Below are positions 35,098-44,137 of a stretch of DNA of 64,000 nt, in pieces. Source of the stretch: Marimonas lutisalis (GTDB taxonomy: Bacteria > Pseudomonadota > Alphaproteobacteria > Rhodobacterales > Rhodobacteraceae); the NCBI RefSeq assembly GCF_005434965.1, contig NZ_SKCI01000001.1, positions 319,370-383,369 of the forward strand. Reading direction: 5' to 3'. The notes beneath the pieces were generated by a model. The model saw only the letters and a program-made list of their open reading frames with translations. It had not been told where the DNA came from and did not search any database. Within the stretch, counting starts at the first letter, position 1, and every line of letters starts with the position of its first letter. The position numbers and the translations under genes were made by a program.

Positions 35098-36264
35098 TCA
35101 GCTCCCCTTGCCGCCAGCGAGGCTGAGCAGGCCGCCGGCCTGCCGGGCGATGCGGCCATCGAGTTCGAGATCGACCAGCACCGGCGCGACCGCGTTGGCG
35201 GGCGCCCTGAGATCGCGGATGAGCTGATCCTCGGCCACGGGCGAGGGGCCGAGACGGTCGAGGATCTGCTGGTGCAGCGCAGCGGTTTCACGTAGGCTGC
35301 GCCGTTCCGGCGGGGGTGGCGGGATGTCGGCCGAAAGCGGCATTTCCGCCTGCGCAGGCGGTTCCGGGGCCAGTGGCGCCAGCGCCTCGATCACGTCCTG
35401 GGCGTTGCGCACCAGCCGGGCGCCATCGCGGATCAGCATGTTGCAGCCCGAGGCGCGCGCATCGAACGGGTGTCCGGGCACGGCCAGCACCTCGCGCCCC
35501 TGGTCGAGCGCGTTGCGCGCGGTGATCAGGCTGCCCGATTTGGCCGCGGCCTCGACAACGACCACTGCCTGGGCGAGCCCGGAAATGATGCGGTTGCGCC
35601 GGGGGAAGTGGCGCGCCTGCGGCACTACGCCGATCGGCTGTTCCGAGAGGCGCAGGCCGGTCTTGTCGATCTCGGCAGCCAGCGCGGTGTTTTCCGACGG
35701 ATAGATCACATCGACGCCCCCGGCCATCACCGCGACGGTGCCATGGGCGAGGCTGGCCTTGTGCGCGGCGGTGTCGATGCCGCGCGCCAGCCCCGAGACA
35801 ACAACATGGCCCTGCGCGGCCAGGTCCGCGGCCAGGGCCCGGGCCATGCGCCCACCCAGCGACGAGGCGTTGCGTGCGCCGACCATGGCGATCATCGGAC
35901 GATCGAGAATGTCGGCATCGCCTTTGAGCCACAGGATCGGTGGCGGATCAGGCAGGTCGAGCAGCCGGGCAGGATAGCCGGGCTCACCCAAGCAGAGCAT
36001 CCGCGCGCCCAGCTTGCGACCCTGGCGCAGTTCGGCCAATGCCACGCCTTCGGGGCAGGGGGCATATTCGGACATGCCGGCGGCGCGGGCGACATCGGGC
36101 AGGGCGACCAGCGCGGCAGCGGCATCGCCATGTTCGCCCAGAAGCCGGTAGAAAGTGGCGATCCCCACCCGGCGCGACCGCAGCAAACGGAGCCACAATA
36201 CCCGATCATCTTCCGTGGTGGGTGGGAGTGGGGGGTGAGTGGAAGGATGAAAACCTTCGGACAT
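35098..36264 (-). CDS. dprA: DNA-processing protein DprA/Smf
   Basis: The 388-residue protein has the DprA Rossmann domain: GARNASSLGGRMARALA, the conserved VSGLARGIDTAAHKASL, TVAVMAGGVDVIYPSEN, PRRNRIISGLAQAVVVVEA and ALDQGREVLAVPGHPFD. A C-terminal winged-helix part ends with PANAVAPVLVDLELDGRI. DprA binds incoming single-stranded DNA and loads RecA during natural transformation. Start MSEGFHPS at 36264 is preferred over the in-frame Met at 36291. Confidence 0.95.
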   Translation of the reverse strand: MSEGFHPSTHPPLPPTTEDDRVLWLRLLRSRRVGIATFYRLLGEHGDAAAALVALPDVARAAGMSEYAPCPEGVALAELRQGRKLGARMLCLGEPGYPARLLDLPDPPPILWLKGDADILDRPMIAMVGARNASSLGGRMARALAADLAAQGHVVVSGLARGIDTAAHKASLAHGTVAVMAGGVDVIYPSENTALAAEIDKTGLRLSEQPIGVVPQARHFPRRNRIISGLAQAVVVVEAAAKSGSLITARNALDQGREVLAVPGHPFDARASGCNMLIRDGARLVRNAQDVIEALAPLAPEPPAQAEMPLSADIPPPPPERRSLRETAALHQQILDRLGPSPVAEDQLIRDLRAPANAVAPVLVDLELDGRIARQAGGLLSLAGGKGS

Positions 36265-36341
36265 CGTGACTCCGCCTGCTTGCGGAATCATCTCTAGCGC
36301 ACGGATGGTTAACGGGTGGTAAACCGTTGCGGTTTTTCTGC

Positions 36342-37757
36342 TCAGCCGCGCAGAACGGCACCGGGGTTCATGATCCCGTTGGGATCGAACAGCGCCTTTA
36401 TCTGGCGCATCATGGCCAGTTTCACCGGGTCGCCGTAGCGTTCCAGATCATCGACTTTGAGCCGTCCGACGCCGTGTTCGGCGCTGAACGAGCCGCCCAT
36501 TTCATGGGTGATGTCATGCAGGAGGCGCTGCACCTTTTCGCCCATGCCGGGGTAATCCGCGCGGTTGCGCCCGGCGGCCGGGAAGACGTTATAGTGCAGG
36601 TTGCCATCGCCCAGGTGACCAAAGCAGTTGGTGCGGAAGTCCCCGAGCGTGGGCAGCGCGGCATCGGCCCGGGTGATGAACTCGGGCACGAGCGACAGCG
36701 GCAGCGAGATATCGTGTGAGGAGATCGAGCCGATCCGGCGGTTGCCTTCGGGGAGCTGTTCGCGCACTTCCCAAAGCGCGTCGCGCTGGGCGCCGGACTG
36801 GGCGATGGTGCCATCGCTGACGAGGCCGGCCTCGTGTGCCTGGGCAAATAGCGATTCGAGTTCGTCCGAGGGATCGAGGCCGCGCGGCAGGCCCAGTTCG
36901 ATCAGCACGCACCAGGCGGGATCGGTTTCAAACGGCAGGCGCAGCTCGGGCATCACCTCGCGCAGGAAGCCCAGGCCGGAGCCGTTGATCAGCTCGAACG
37001 CGCTGACGGCTTCGCCGACGCGGTCGCGTGCCATGGCCAGCAGATCGAGCGCGGCCTGCGGGCTTTCGACCACGAGCATGGCGGTGCCGGTGGCGGCGGG
37101 GATGGGAAAGAGTTTCAACGCCGCGGCGGTGATCACGCCCAACGTGCCCTCGGACCCGATCAGCAGATCGCGCAGGTCATAGCCGGTATTGTCCTTGCGC
37201 AGCCGCGAGAGCGTGTTCATCACCCGCCCGTCGGGCAGCACCGCCTCGATTCCGAGGCAAAGTTCGCGCGCATTGCCATAGCGCAGCACGTTCACCCCGC
37301 CCGCGTTGGTGGCGAGGTTGCCGCCGATCCGGGCCGAGCCCTTGGCGGCAATGGTGAGCGGAAACAGCCGGTCCTGCGCGGCCGTTGCATCGTGGATGTC
37401 CGACAGGATTGCGCCGGCCTCGACGATCGCCACGTTTTCCTGGCGGTAAATGGCGCGGATCGCCGTCATCCGCTCAAGCGAAAGCAGCAGCGGCGCGGGG
37501 CCTTCGGGCATGATCTGCGCGCCGACAAGGCCGGTGCCGCCGCCATAGGGCAGGACCGGCACGCGCGCGTCGTTGGCGGTGGCGAGGATGGTCGAAACCT
37601 CGGCCGTCGAGGACGGCGCAACGATCAGCCCGGCCTGGCCCTGCCACTTGCCGCGGGGCTCTTCCAGATAACGCGGTTCGACCGCGCGAAAGGCGGATTC
37701 GGAGAGCTTCTCGGCTAGGCGGGCGCGAAAGGGTTCGTCGGCGGCATTCAATGTCAT
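36342..37757 (-). CDS. FAD-linked oxidase of the D-lactate / D-2-hydroxyglutarate dehydrogenase group
   Basis: The 471-residue flavoprotein has an FAD-binding N-terminal domain with LPYGGGTGLVGAQ (about 70-82), AKGSARIGGNLATNAGG and GSEGTLGVIT, and a C-terminal oxidase domain with CFGHLGDGNLHYNV and SAEHGVGRLK (metal/substrate His residues). It oxidises a D-2-hydroxy acid; the exact substrate (D-lactate, D-2-hydroxyglutarate or glycolate) cannot be read from the sequence. It lies upstream of dprA on the same strand, with a 77-bp gap. Confidence 0.92.
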   Translation of the reverse strand: MTLNAADEPFRARLAEKLSESAFRAVEPRYLEEPRGKWQGQAGLIVAPSSTAEVSTILATANDARVPVLPYGGGTGLVGAQIMPEGPAPLLLSLERMTAIRAIYRQENVAIVEAGAILSDIHDATAAQDRLFPLTIAAKGSARIGGNLATNAGGVNVLRYGNARELCLGIEAVLPDGRVMNTLSRLRKDNTGYDLRDLLIGSEGTLGVITAAALKLFPIPAATGTAMLVVESPQAALDLLAMARDRVGEAVSAFELINGSGLGFLREVMPELRLPFETDPAWCVLIELGLPRGLDPSDELESLFAQAHEAGLVSDGTIAQSGAQRDALWEVREQLPEGNRRIGSISSHDISLPLSLVPEFITRADAALPTLGDFRTNCFGHLGDGNLHYNVFPAAGRNRADYPGMGEKVQRLLHDITHEMGGSFSAEHGVGRLKVDDLERYGDPVKLAMMRQIKALFDPNGIMNPGAVLRG

Positions 37758-37807
37758 GCGCGCAGTGTTACGCAGCCCGCGCCGCGCCGTCGAGATGGAA
37801 CGTACCG

Positions 37808-38629
37808 TCAGTCGGGATCGCGCAGGTAGCGCGGAAAGAGTACGTGCACCGTGGGCCGTGCGGGCAGGGTGCGCAGCGAGACCGTGAGACTGGTCTCGCC
37901 CTTGTTGACGATGGCGAATTCGTCCTCCATGCCGCGGATGAACGCCTGAAGCGTGAAATCGCCGAACCAGTGCATCGGGATCACCACCGAGGATTTCAGC
38001 CGTTTCAGGATCTTGATCATGGTGGGCTGGTCGACCGTCATGCCCCCATCGACGGCGGCCATCACCACGTCGACGCGGCCGAGGGCGGCATATTGCGCCT
38101 CGTTCGGTTCGTGGTGCAGGTGGCCCAGATGGCCGATGCAGAGGCCTTCGACCTCGAACACGAAGATCGAGTTGCCGAAGGCTTCGACCCCGCCCATGCC
38201 CGAGCGGATATCGGTGGAGACATTGCGCACGATCATGTCACCCAGTTTCAGCGCGTGGTCGATGCCCTTGCCGAACTCCTCGCCCCAGCCTTGCAGCACG
38301 TGGGGGATGCGCGGATCGGGGAAGTTCGTCCAGTGGGTTTCATGGGCATGGTTCATGGTGACGACATCGGGCACCAGATCGGTGTTGCCGATGAAGCCGG
38401 TATAGTCGGTGACCGCGTTGATGCCCGCGGGCGACTGGATGAGGAAAGACGCATGCGCGATATAGCTGATGCGCACCGAATAATCGGGCAGCGGATCGCG
38501 GAAACTGGCCTTGTGGAGGTATTCGATGCCGGGCGTTGCATCGGCGATGGCAACGCAATGGCTGGGCAGGCGGGTTTGGGCCTGCGCGGCGGTCGAGATC
38601 AGGCAGAAGGCAAGGATCAGTCGCAGCAT
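37808..38629 (-). CDS. Exported MBL-fold protein with HAHxTH motif
   Basis: The 273-residue protein has a signal peptide (MLRLILAFCLISTAAQA) and a metallo-beta-lactamase fold of the UlaG-like type: HASFLIQSP, MNHAHETHW (in place of HxHxDH), GHLGHLHHEPNEAQ and VVIPMHWFGDFTL. The usual motif Asp is replaced by Thr, so metal binding may differ; I recall related roseobacter proteins with the same change, so it may be a subfamily trait. Substrate unknown. Single gene, 50 bp past the flavoprotein start. Confidence 0.8.
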   Translation of the reverse strand: MLRLILAFCLISTAAQAQTRLPSHCVAIADATPGIEYLHKASFRDPLPDYSVRISYIAHASFLIQSPAGINAVTDYTGFIGNTDLVPDVVTMNHAHETHWTNFPDPRIPHVLQGWGEEFGKGIDHALKLGDMIVRNVSTDIRSGMGGVEAFGNSIFVFEVEGLCIGHLGHLHHEPNEAQYAALGRVDVVMAAVDGGMTVDQPTMIKILKRLKSSVVIPMHWFGDFTLQAFIRGMEDEFAIVNKGETSLTVSLRTLPARPTVHVLFPRYLRDPD

Positions 38630-38686
38630 GGGGGCAGTTTAGCACGATTGCGGCAAAATCAACTGACGAAGCCGTGAGCTGGACGC

Positions 38687-39274
38687 TCAGCCCACGTCGG
38701 TGCGCCCGCGCCGGTCGCTGCGCAGCGCGGCATATAGGACATGGGTGCGCCAGCGCCCGTTGATCTGAAGATAGCTTTGCGCGACGCCTTCATATTTGAA
38801 GCCGGATTTTTCCAGTACACCGCGCGAGGCCGCGTTCTCGGGCAGGCAGGCGGCCTCGATCCGGCTGAGATCCATGCGCTGGAAGGCGTGGTGCACGACG
38901 GCTTCGATCGCCTCGCGCATGTAGCCCCGGCGGGCAAAGCTTTCGCCCACCCAGTAGCCCAGCGTACCGGCCTGCGCGGGGCCGCGGCGGATGTTGTCGA
39001 GGGTGATTGCCCCCACCAGCGTGTCATCGGCGCGGCGGATCATGAAGAGCGGCAGCGCGCTGTCCGCCCCGATCGACCGCTGCGCCCAGTAGACGCGGTT
39101 GGTAAAGGCCCGGCGGCTGAGGTGATCGGGGGCCCAGGCGGGCTCCCACGGCGTCAGGAACGCCTCGGAGGCGCGGCGCAGGCCCGTCCAGGCGTGGAAA
39201 TCGGCATGAAGCGGCGCGCGCAGCGTGAGCCGGTCGGTATCGATCCGGATCTTCCTGCGCCCGCGCGCCAGCAT
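38687..39274 (-). CDS. GNAT acetyltransferase, RimJ/RimL type
   Basis: The 195-residue protein matches ribosomal-protein N-acetyltransferases: DTDRLTLRAPLHAD at the start, LVGAITLDNIRRG, the acetyl-CoA loop YWVGESFARRGYMREAI (about 115-131) and ENAASRGVLEKSGFKYEG. ATG 39274 shares its A with the stop codon of the M16 peptidase gene (TGATG), so the two are translationally coupled. The frame runs much further upstream inside the peptidase gene but is not used there. Confidence 0.9.
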   Translation of the reverse strand: MLARGRRKIRIDTDRLTLRAPLHADFHAWTGLRRASEAFLTPWEPAWAPDHLSRRAFTNRVYWAQRSIGADSALPLFMIRRADDTLVGAITLDNIRRGPAQAGTLGYWVGESFARRGYMREAIEAVVHHAFQRMDLSRIEAACLPENAASRGVLEKSGFKYEGVAQSYLQINGRWRTHVLYAALRSDRRGRTDVG

Positions 39275-40539
39275 CAGGCCGCGCGCCTCTGGCGGTCCAG
39301 CGCCTCGAGCGTGGGCGCCGACGACACGGGGCCGTAAAGCGCCAGGGTGGCGCCCGCTTCGCCCACCATGCGGCCGGCGAAATCGCGCAGCTTGCTGCGG
39401 GTGACGGCGTCGATGCGCTCGACCACTTCTTCTGGCGTGGGCACGCGGCCCCAGATCTGGACCATGCGCGCCATGCGTTCGGCCCGGTTCGACGGGCTTT
39501 CCAGCCCCATCAGCAGGCCCGCGCGCATCTGGGCGCGGGCGCGGGCCACTTCCTCTTCGCTCATGTCGTCGGCGGCGCGGCGCATCTCGTCGATGGTGAT
39601 GCGGGCGAGTTCGGGCAGCTCGTCCCCGCTGGTGCCGGCATAGATCGTCATCAGCCCGGTGTCCGAATAGGCGCCGGTCTGGGCGAAGATCGTGTAGCAA
39701 AGCCCGCGCTTTTCGCGGATTTCCTGGAACAGCCGCGAGGACATGCCGCCGCCCATCGCATTGGCGTAGACCTGCGCGGTATAGATCTCGGGATCGCGGT
39801 AGTCGGGCGCTTCGAAGGCCAGGGCGAAATGCGCCTGTTCGAGCTGCTTGTCCTGACGTACCTCGCCCCCGGCAAAGCGGGCGGGTTCGAACGGGCCGAT
39901 CTGCCCGGCGGCCAGGTGACCGAACAGCGCTTCGGCCTGCGCCACCAATGCTGCGTGATCGACATCGCCGGCGGCAGCCAGGATCATGTTGCCGGGCGCG
40001 TAATGCTCATCCGTGAAGCGGCGAAGATCTTCGCGCGAAAAGGCGCGCACGCGTTCCGGCGGACCAAGGATGGTGCGGCCGATCGGCTGATCGGGATAGG
40101 CGCGTTCCTGCAGCCAGTCGAAGATCACGTCGTCGGGCGTGTCCAGCGCCTGGCCGATTTCCTGCAGGATCACGCCGCGCTCGATGTCGATCTCCTCGGG
40201 GGCGAAGACCGGGTTGAGCAGGATGTCGGCGATCACGTCGAGCGCCAGGGCCACATCCTGGCCCAGCACGCGGGCGTAATAGGCGGTGGCCTCGCGCGAG
40301 GTATAGGCGTTCATGTAGCCGCCTACGTCCTCGATCGCCTCGGCGATCTCGAGGGTGCTGCGCTTCTCGGTGCCCTTGAAGGCCATGTGTTCGAGGAAAT
40401 GGGCGATGCCGTTCTGTTCGGCGCGCTCGTTGCGGCCGCCGGCGGTGACCCAGATGCCGATCGAGGCCGATTGCAGGCCAGGCATGCGCTCGGAGACGAT
40501 GCGGAAGCCGTTTTTCAGGGTGGTGATGTCGACGCTCAC
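39274..40539 (-). CDS. M16 family zinc metallopeptidase (processing-peptidase-like)
   Basis: The 421-residue peptidase has the inverted zinc motif HFLEH (47-51) in GIAHFLEHMAFKG and the distal Glu in ERGVILQEIGQ (about 125). A C-terminal inactive domain has SPSNRAERMARMVQIWGR. It resembles the mitochondrial-processing-peptidase beta type found after thrC in many alphaproteobacteria. The start is GTG 40539 (MSVDITTLKN), overlapping the thrC stop by GTGA; AAGGAG lies about 11 bases upstream. Length fits the family. Confidence 0.93.
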   Translation of the reverse strand: MSVDITTLKNGFRIVSERMPGLQSASIGIWVTAGGRNERAEQNGIAHFLEHMAFKGTEKRSTLEIAEAIEDVGGYMNAYTSREATAYYARVLGQDVALALDVIADILLNPVFAPEEIDIERGVILQEIGQALDTPDDVIFDWLQERAYPDQPIGRTILGPPERVRAFSREDLRRFTDEHYAPGNMILAAAGDVDHAALVAQAEALFGHLAAGQIGPFEPARFAGGEVRQDKQLEQAHFALAFEAPDYRDPEIYTAQVYANAMGGGMSSRLFQEIREKRGLCYTIFAQTGAYSDTGLMTIYAGTSGDELPELARITIDEMRRAADDMSEEEVARARAQMRAGLLMGLESPSNRAERMARMVQIWGRVPTPEEVVERIDAVTRSKLRDFAGRMVGEAGATLALYGPVSSAPTLEALDRQRRAA

Positions 40540-41924
40540 GTGCGGCGGCGCTCCTTGATGAGGGTTTCGATTTCCCCGAGGTCGTTCTCGACCCGGGTGA
40601 CGCGCTCGTCCCGCTCGAACAGGTCGGCCATGCGCGCTGGCAGGGGCGGGCGGATGCCTGTGGCCGCTTCGACCGCGTCGGGGAACTTCGCCGGATGCGC
40701 GGTGGCCAGCGTGATCATGGGCGTCGCGGGATCGCGCAGTTCCTCGGCCACTTTGACGCCGACGGCGGAATGCGGGCACAGAAGCTCGCCCGTGGTGGCC
40801 GACAGGCGCGCGATGGTGGCGCGGGTCTCATCCTCGGAGCAGCGGCCGCTGTCATAGACCTCGCGCAGCGCCTGCAGCGCGCCCTGGCTCACGTTGAAGC
40901 CGCCCTGTTTCAGCTCGTCCATCAGCTGCGCCACCGCGGCGCCGTCGCGGCCATAGGCCTCGAAGAGCGCGCGTTCGAAATTGGAGCTGACCTGGATGTC
41001 CATCGAGGGGCTGATCGAGGGGGTCACACCATCGGGCTTGTATTCGGAGGTCGACAGGCACCGGTGCAGGATATCGTTCTGGTTCGTTGCCACCACCAGC
41101 CGGTCGATGGGAAGGCCCATGCGCCTGGCCAGGTAGCCTGCAAAGATGTCGCCGAAATTGCCGGTGGGCACGGTGAAGCTGATCTTGCGGTGCGGCGCAC
41201 CCAGCGACACGGCCGAGGTGAAGTAATAGACCACCTGCGCCAGCACGCGGGCGAAGTTGATCGAGTTGACGCCGGCCAGCCCCACGGCATCGCGGAACTC
41301 GAAATGGTTGAACATGTCCTTCACCCGCGCCTGGCAGTCGTCGAAATCGCCGGTAAGAGCGAGGGCGTGCACGTTCGACTCGGATGGCGTGGTCATCTGG
41401 CGGCGCTGCACCTCGGATACGCGGCCATGCGGGAACAGGATGAAGACATCGACATTGTCCAGGCCCTTGAACGCCTCGATCGCCGCCGAGCCGGTATCGC
41501 CCGATGTGGCGCCGACGATGGTGACACGCTTGCCGTTGCGCTCCAGCGCGGCCTGGAACAGCTGGCCGATGAGCTGCATCGCGAAATCCTTGAACGCGAG
41601 CGTGGGGCCGTGGAAGAGCTCGAGCAGGAAGTGGTTGGGCGCAAGCTGCTTGAGCGGGGCGCGGGCGGCATGGCCAAAGCCGTCGTAGGCGCGCGCGATG
41701 ATGGCGCGAAATTCGTCATCGGTGAAGGTGTCGCCGATGAAGGGGCGCATGATGCGAAAGGCCACCTCTTCGTAGGAAAGCCCGCCGAGCGCGGCGATCT
41801 CGTCCGCCGTCAGCGTCGGGATGGTTTCGGGCAGGTAGAGGCCGCCATCGCGCGCGAGGCCTGTCAGCATCGTGTCTTCGAAGTTCAGCGTGGGCGCGGT
41901 GCCACGGGTGGAAATGTAGTTCAT
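40536..41924 (-). CDS. thrC: Threonine synthase
   Basis: The 462-residue PLP enzyme has MNYISTRGTAP at the start and the PLP lysine in LAFKDFAMQ (Lys112), then GATSGDTGSAAIEAF, FPHGRVSEVQRRQM and VPTGNFGDIFAGY. It converts O-phosphohomoserine to threonine. The start (ATG 41924 or 41927) overlaps the surf1 stop, and its own stop overlaps the M16 gene, so translation is chained from surf1 to the acetyltransferase gene. The same order is common in this family of bacteria. Confidence 0.96.
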   Translation of the reverse strand: MNYISTRGTAPTLNFEDTMLTGLARDGGLYLPETIPTLTADEIAALGGLSYEEVAFRIMRPFIGDTFTDDEFRAIIARAYDGFGHAARAPLKQLAPNHFLLELFHGPTLAFKDFAMQLIGQLFQAALERNGKRVTIVGATSGDTGSAAIEAFKGLDNVDVFILFPHGRVSEVQRRQMTTPSESNVHALALTGDFDDCQARVKDMFNHFEFRDAVGLAGVNSINFARVLAQVVYYFTSAVSLGAPHRKISFTVPTGNFGDIFAGYLARRMGLPIDRLVVATNQNDILHRCLSTSEYKPDGVTPSISPSMDIQVSSNFERALFEAYGRDGAAVAQLMDELKQGGFNVSQGALQALREVYDSGRCSEDETRATIARLSATTGELLCPHSAVGVKVAEELRDPATPMITLATAHPAKFPDAVEAATGIRPPLPARMADLFERDERVTRVENDLGEIETLIKERRRT

Positions 41925-42595
41925 CATGTCGCTTTCTTCCGGCGGCGGGAGAGGAAGTAGAGGGTCATTACCACCCAAGTTGCCGCCAATCCATACCATG
42001 TAAGCAGGTATTCCAGGTGCCGGTTCGGGATGCTGGATGTGTCGGTGGGCAAGGGTGTGATGGTGGCGTCGGGCGGGGTGATGTCGCGGGCGATGATCAT
42101 CACCTCTTCGGTGCCGAGATGCGCGGCGAGCGGCGGCACGTCGCGCGCGTACCAGATGTTCGCCGCGAGATCGGTTTCAGGAGTGTAACTGTCGGTCTCG
42201 TCCGGCCAGTAGAGATTGCCGGTGATCGTCACGTCGCGGTCGGGGCGTGGGGTATCCTTGTCGGTCAGGCGGATGAAGCCGAGGTCAGCCAACACGTGGC
42301 GACCGCCGGTTTCGAACGCCTGAATGATGCGGTAGCCCGCGCCGAAATCGCGGGTGGAGACGAGCACATGCACCTCGGGGCCGACGAGACGGCCCGCGGC
42401 AGAGACGGCAAGAAAGCGGTCAGTTCCGGCATCGGGCGCGGCAGGCAGAGCGACCGGCGCGGCGCCGAGGCGGGCCTCGATCTCGGCCAGATAGGCCTCT
42501 TTCTCGGCCAGGCGGCGGACCTGCCAGTTGCCCAGGCTGATGAACACGATCAGCACGATGGCGGAAAAGACCAGGAAGGGCAGGTTGCGGCGCAA
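41924..42595 (-). CDS. surf1: Cytochrome c oxidase assembly protein SURF1
   Basis: The 223-residue protein has an N-terminal membrane helix (about 6-22, LVFSAIVLIVFISLGNWQVRRLAEK), the conserved GNWQVRRL that continues it, a periplasmic domain with GFIRLTDKDTPRP and NLYWPDE, and a C-terminal helix ending in RRRKKAT. SURF1 delivers heme a to subunit I of aa3-type oxidase. It follows ctaE after a 125-bp gap that contains a strong terminator, so part of its expression may depend on readthrough or a promoter in that gap. Confidence 0.95.
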   Translation of the reverse strand: MRRNLPFLVFSAIVLIVFISLGNWQVRRLAEKEAYLAEIEARLGAAPVALPAAPDAGTDRFLAVSAAGRLVGPEVHVLVSTRDFGAGYRIIQAFETGGRHVLADLGFIRLTDKDTPRPDRDVTITGNLYWPDETDSYTPETDLAANIWYARDVPPLAAHLGTEEVMIIARDITPPDATITPLPTDTSSIPNRHLEYLLTWYGLAATWVVMTLYFLSRRRKKAT

Positions 42596-42615
42596 GGCGG
42601 GCCTCGTTCGAACGG

Positions 42616-42640
42616 AAAAGCGCGCCCGGGGGCGCGCTTT
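42616..42640 (-). terminator. Intrinsic terminator between ctaE and surf1
   Basis: Stem AAAGCGCGCC / GGCGCGCTTT (42617-42626 with 42631-42640) with a four-base loop, followed on the minus strand by UUUU overlapping the stem end. It ends about 21 bp before the surf1 start and would limit transcription from the oxidase operon into surf1-thrC. Confidence 0.8.
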
Positions 42641-42653
42641 GCTTTATGCGTTA

Positions 42654-42679
42654 CATTTGCGGTTTTTCAACCGCAAATG
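42654..42679 (-). other. Perfect hairpin between ctaE and surf1
   Basis: An 11-bp perfect stem CATTTGCGGTT / AACCGCAAATG (42654-42664 with 42669-42679) with a four-base loop. It lies just downstream of the ctaE stop and before the terminator, so the ctaE message ends with two strong hairpins. It may protect the 3' end of the message. Confidence 0.6.
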
Positions 42680-42719
42680 GGGCGGCGCAGACAAGCTGCG
42701 CCGGGTCCCGGTGTCGGCC

Positions 42720-43520
42720 TCAGGCGCCCCAGATGTAGATCGAAGCGAAGAGGAAGAGCCACACGACATCGACGAAGTGCCAGTACCAGGCCGCTGCCTC
42801 GAAGCCGACATGGCTTTCCTGGGTGAAATGCCCGGCCTGCAGGCGCAGCAGGCAGACCAGCAGGAAGATGGTGCCGATGACCACGTGGAACCCGTGGAAG
42901 CCCGTGGCCATGAAGAAGGACGCGCCGTAGATGTTCCCGGCAAAGCCGAAAGAGGCGTGGCTGTATTCATAGGCCTGCAGGATGGTGAAGAACACACCCA
43001 GCACGACGGCGATGATCAGGCCCCATTTCATGTCTTCGCGGTTGTTCTCATGCGCGATGGCGTGGTGCGCCCAGGTGGCGGCCATGCCCGAGCACAGAAG
43101 GATCAGCGTGTTGATCAGCGGCAGGTGCCAGGGGTCGAAGGTTTCGATCCCCGCCGGCGGCCACTGGCCATCGACCAGCGGGCTTTCCGGGCCCATCGGG
43201 TAGAGCGCGTGCTTGAAGAAGGTCCAGAACCAGGCCGAGAAGAACATCACCTCGGAGATGATGAAGAGCACGACGCCGTAGCGCAGGCCGATCTTCACCA
43301 CCGGCGTATGGTCGCCGATCTTCGATTCGGTCACCACGTCGGACCACCAGCCGTACATCACGTAGAAGGTGAACAGGAAGCCGGCGATCATGACCCAAGG
43401 GGTCACGTCGTGCATGTAAAGGACCGCCCCGAAGAGCAGGACGAACCCGGCCAGCGCGCCGAGGAACGGCCAGATGGAGGGGTTCAGAATGTGGTAGTCG
43501 TGGTTTTTTTCGTGCGCCAT
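42720..43520 (-). CDS. ctaE: Cytochrome c oxidase subunit III
   Basis: The 266-residue protein has seven predicted membrane helices and the subunit III blocks [54 protein letters not shown] and [20 protein letters not shown]. It is part of the aa3-type terminal oxidase in the inner membrane. The stop at 42720 precedes a hairpin cluster; the start at 43520 lies 23 bp after ctaG. Subunit I (ctaD) is not in this window, as is usual in this group. Confidence 0.97.
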   Translation of the reverse strand: MAHEKNHDYHILNPSIWPFLGALAGFVLLFGAVLYMHDVTPWVMIAGFLFTFYVMYGWWSDVVTESKIGDHTPVVKIGLRYGVVLFIISEVMFFSAWFWTFFKHALYPMGPESPLVDGQWPPAGIETFDPWHLPLINTLILLCSGMAATWAHHAIAHENNREDMKWGLIIAVVLGVFFTILQAYEYSHASFGFAGNIYGASFFMATGFHGFHVVIGTIFLLVCLLRLQAGHFTQESHVGFEAAAWYWHFVDVVWLFLFASIYIWGA

Positions 43521-43543
43521 TTTATCCCTCGTTGGAGGCTTGG

Positions 43544-44137
43544 TTAGTTCAGGTTGGTCTCTCGGGGCTGATCGAGGGCGGCCTGGGCGTTCGCCTTGGC
43601 TTCCTCGGGCAGCTCGATTTCGTAAAACGTGTAGCTGAGCGTGATCGTATGGACGTATTTCGCGTCGCGGTCCGCTACGATCTCGGGGTCGACAAAGAAG
43701 GAGACCGGCATCTCGACACGTTCGCCGGGCTGCAGCACCTGCTCTTCAAAGCAAAAGCAGTCGATCTTGCTGAAGAAGCCGCCGGCCTCGTAGGGCGTGA
43801 CGTTATAGCTGGCCTGGCCGGCGATCGGGCGATCGGTTGGATTGTAGGCCTCGTAGAAGGCCAGCCCGGTTTCGCCGATACGCAGTTCCATTTCCCGCTG
43901 CATCGGCTTGAATTCCCAGCCGAAACCGCGCGCCTTGGAGGCGTCGAAGCGCACCTTGATCGTCTGGTCGAGGATCACGTCGCTGCCGGCATCGGCCGTT
44001 TGCGTCACGCCGCCGAAGCCGGTGACGCGGCAGAACCAGTCGTAGAACGGGACCGAGGCCCAGGCCAGCGCGCCCATCAGCACGACGACGCCAACGGTCT
44101 GGACAACGGTTTTCTGTTTGCCTTCCAGTGCCATCAT
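43544..44137 (-). CDS. ctaG: Cytochrome c oxidase copper-insertion protein Cox11/CtaG
   Basis: The 197-residue protein has one N-terminal membrane helix (about 13-30) and a periplasmic copper-binding domain with the diagnostic CFCF pair (127-130) in [10 protein letters not shown]. It delivers copper to CuB of subunit I. ATG 44137 overlaps the stop of the small upstream gene (ATGA); a second ATG directly follows. Gene order and motif leave little doubt. Confidence 0.96.
   Translation of the reverse strand: MMALEGKQKTVVQTVGVVVLMGALAWASVPFYDWFCRVTGFGGVTQTADAGSDVILDQTIKVRFDASKARGFGWEFKPMQREMELRIGETGLAFYEAYNPTDRPIAGQASYNVTPYEAGGFFSKIDCFCFEEQVLQPGERVEMPVSFFVDPEIVADRDAKYVHTITLSYTFYEIELPEEAKANAQAALDQPRETNLN

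Noticed and set aside
36318-36340. Small AACCG/CGGTTTTT hairpin between dprA and the flavoprotein gene
   Set aside because: The U run is on the plus strand, where no gene ends nearby; on the minus strand it lacks a U run. Not called as terminator.
39274-40779. Longer M16 peptidase starting inside thrC
   Set aside because: The extra 80 residues are Arg/Pro-rich and out of frame with thrC; the GTG at 40539 matches family length.
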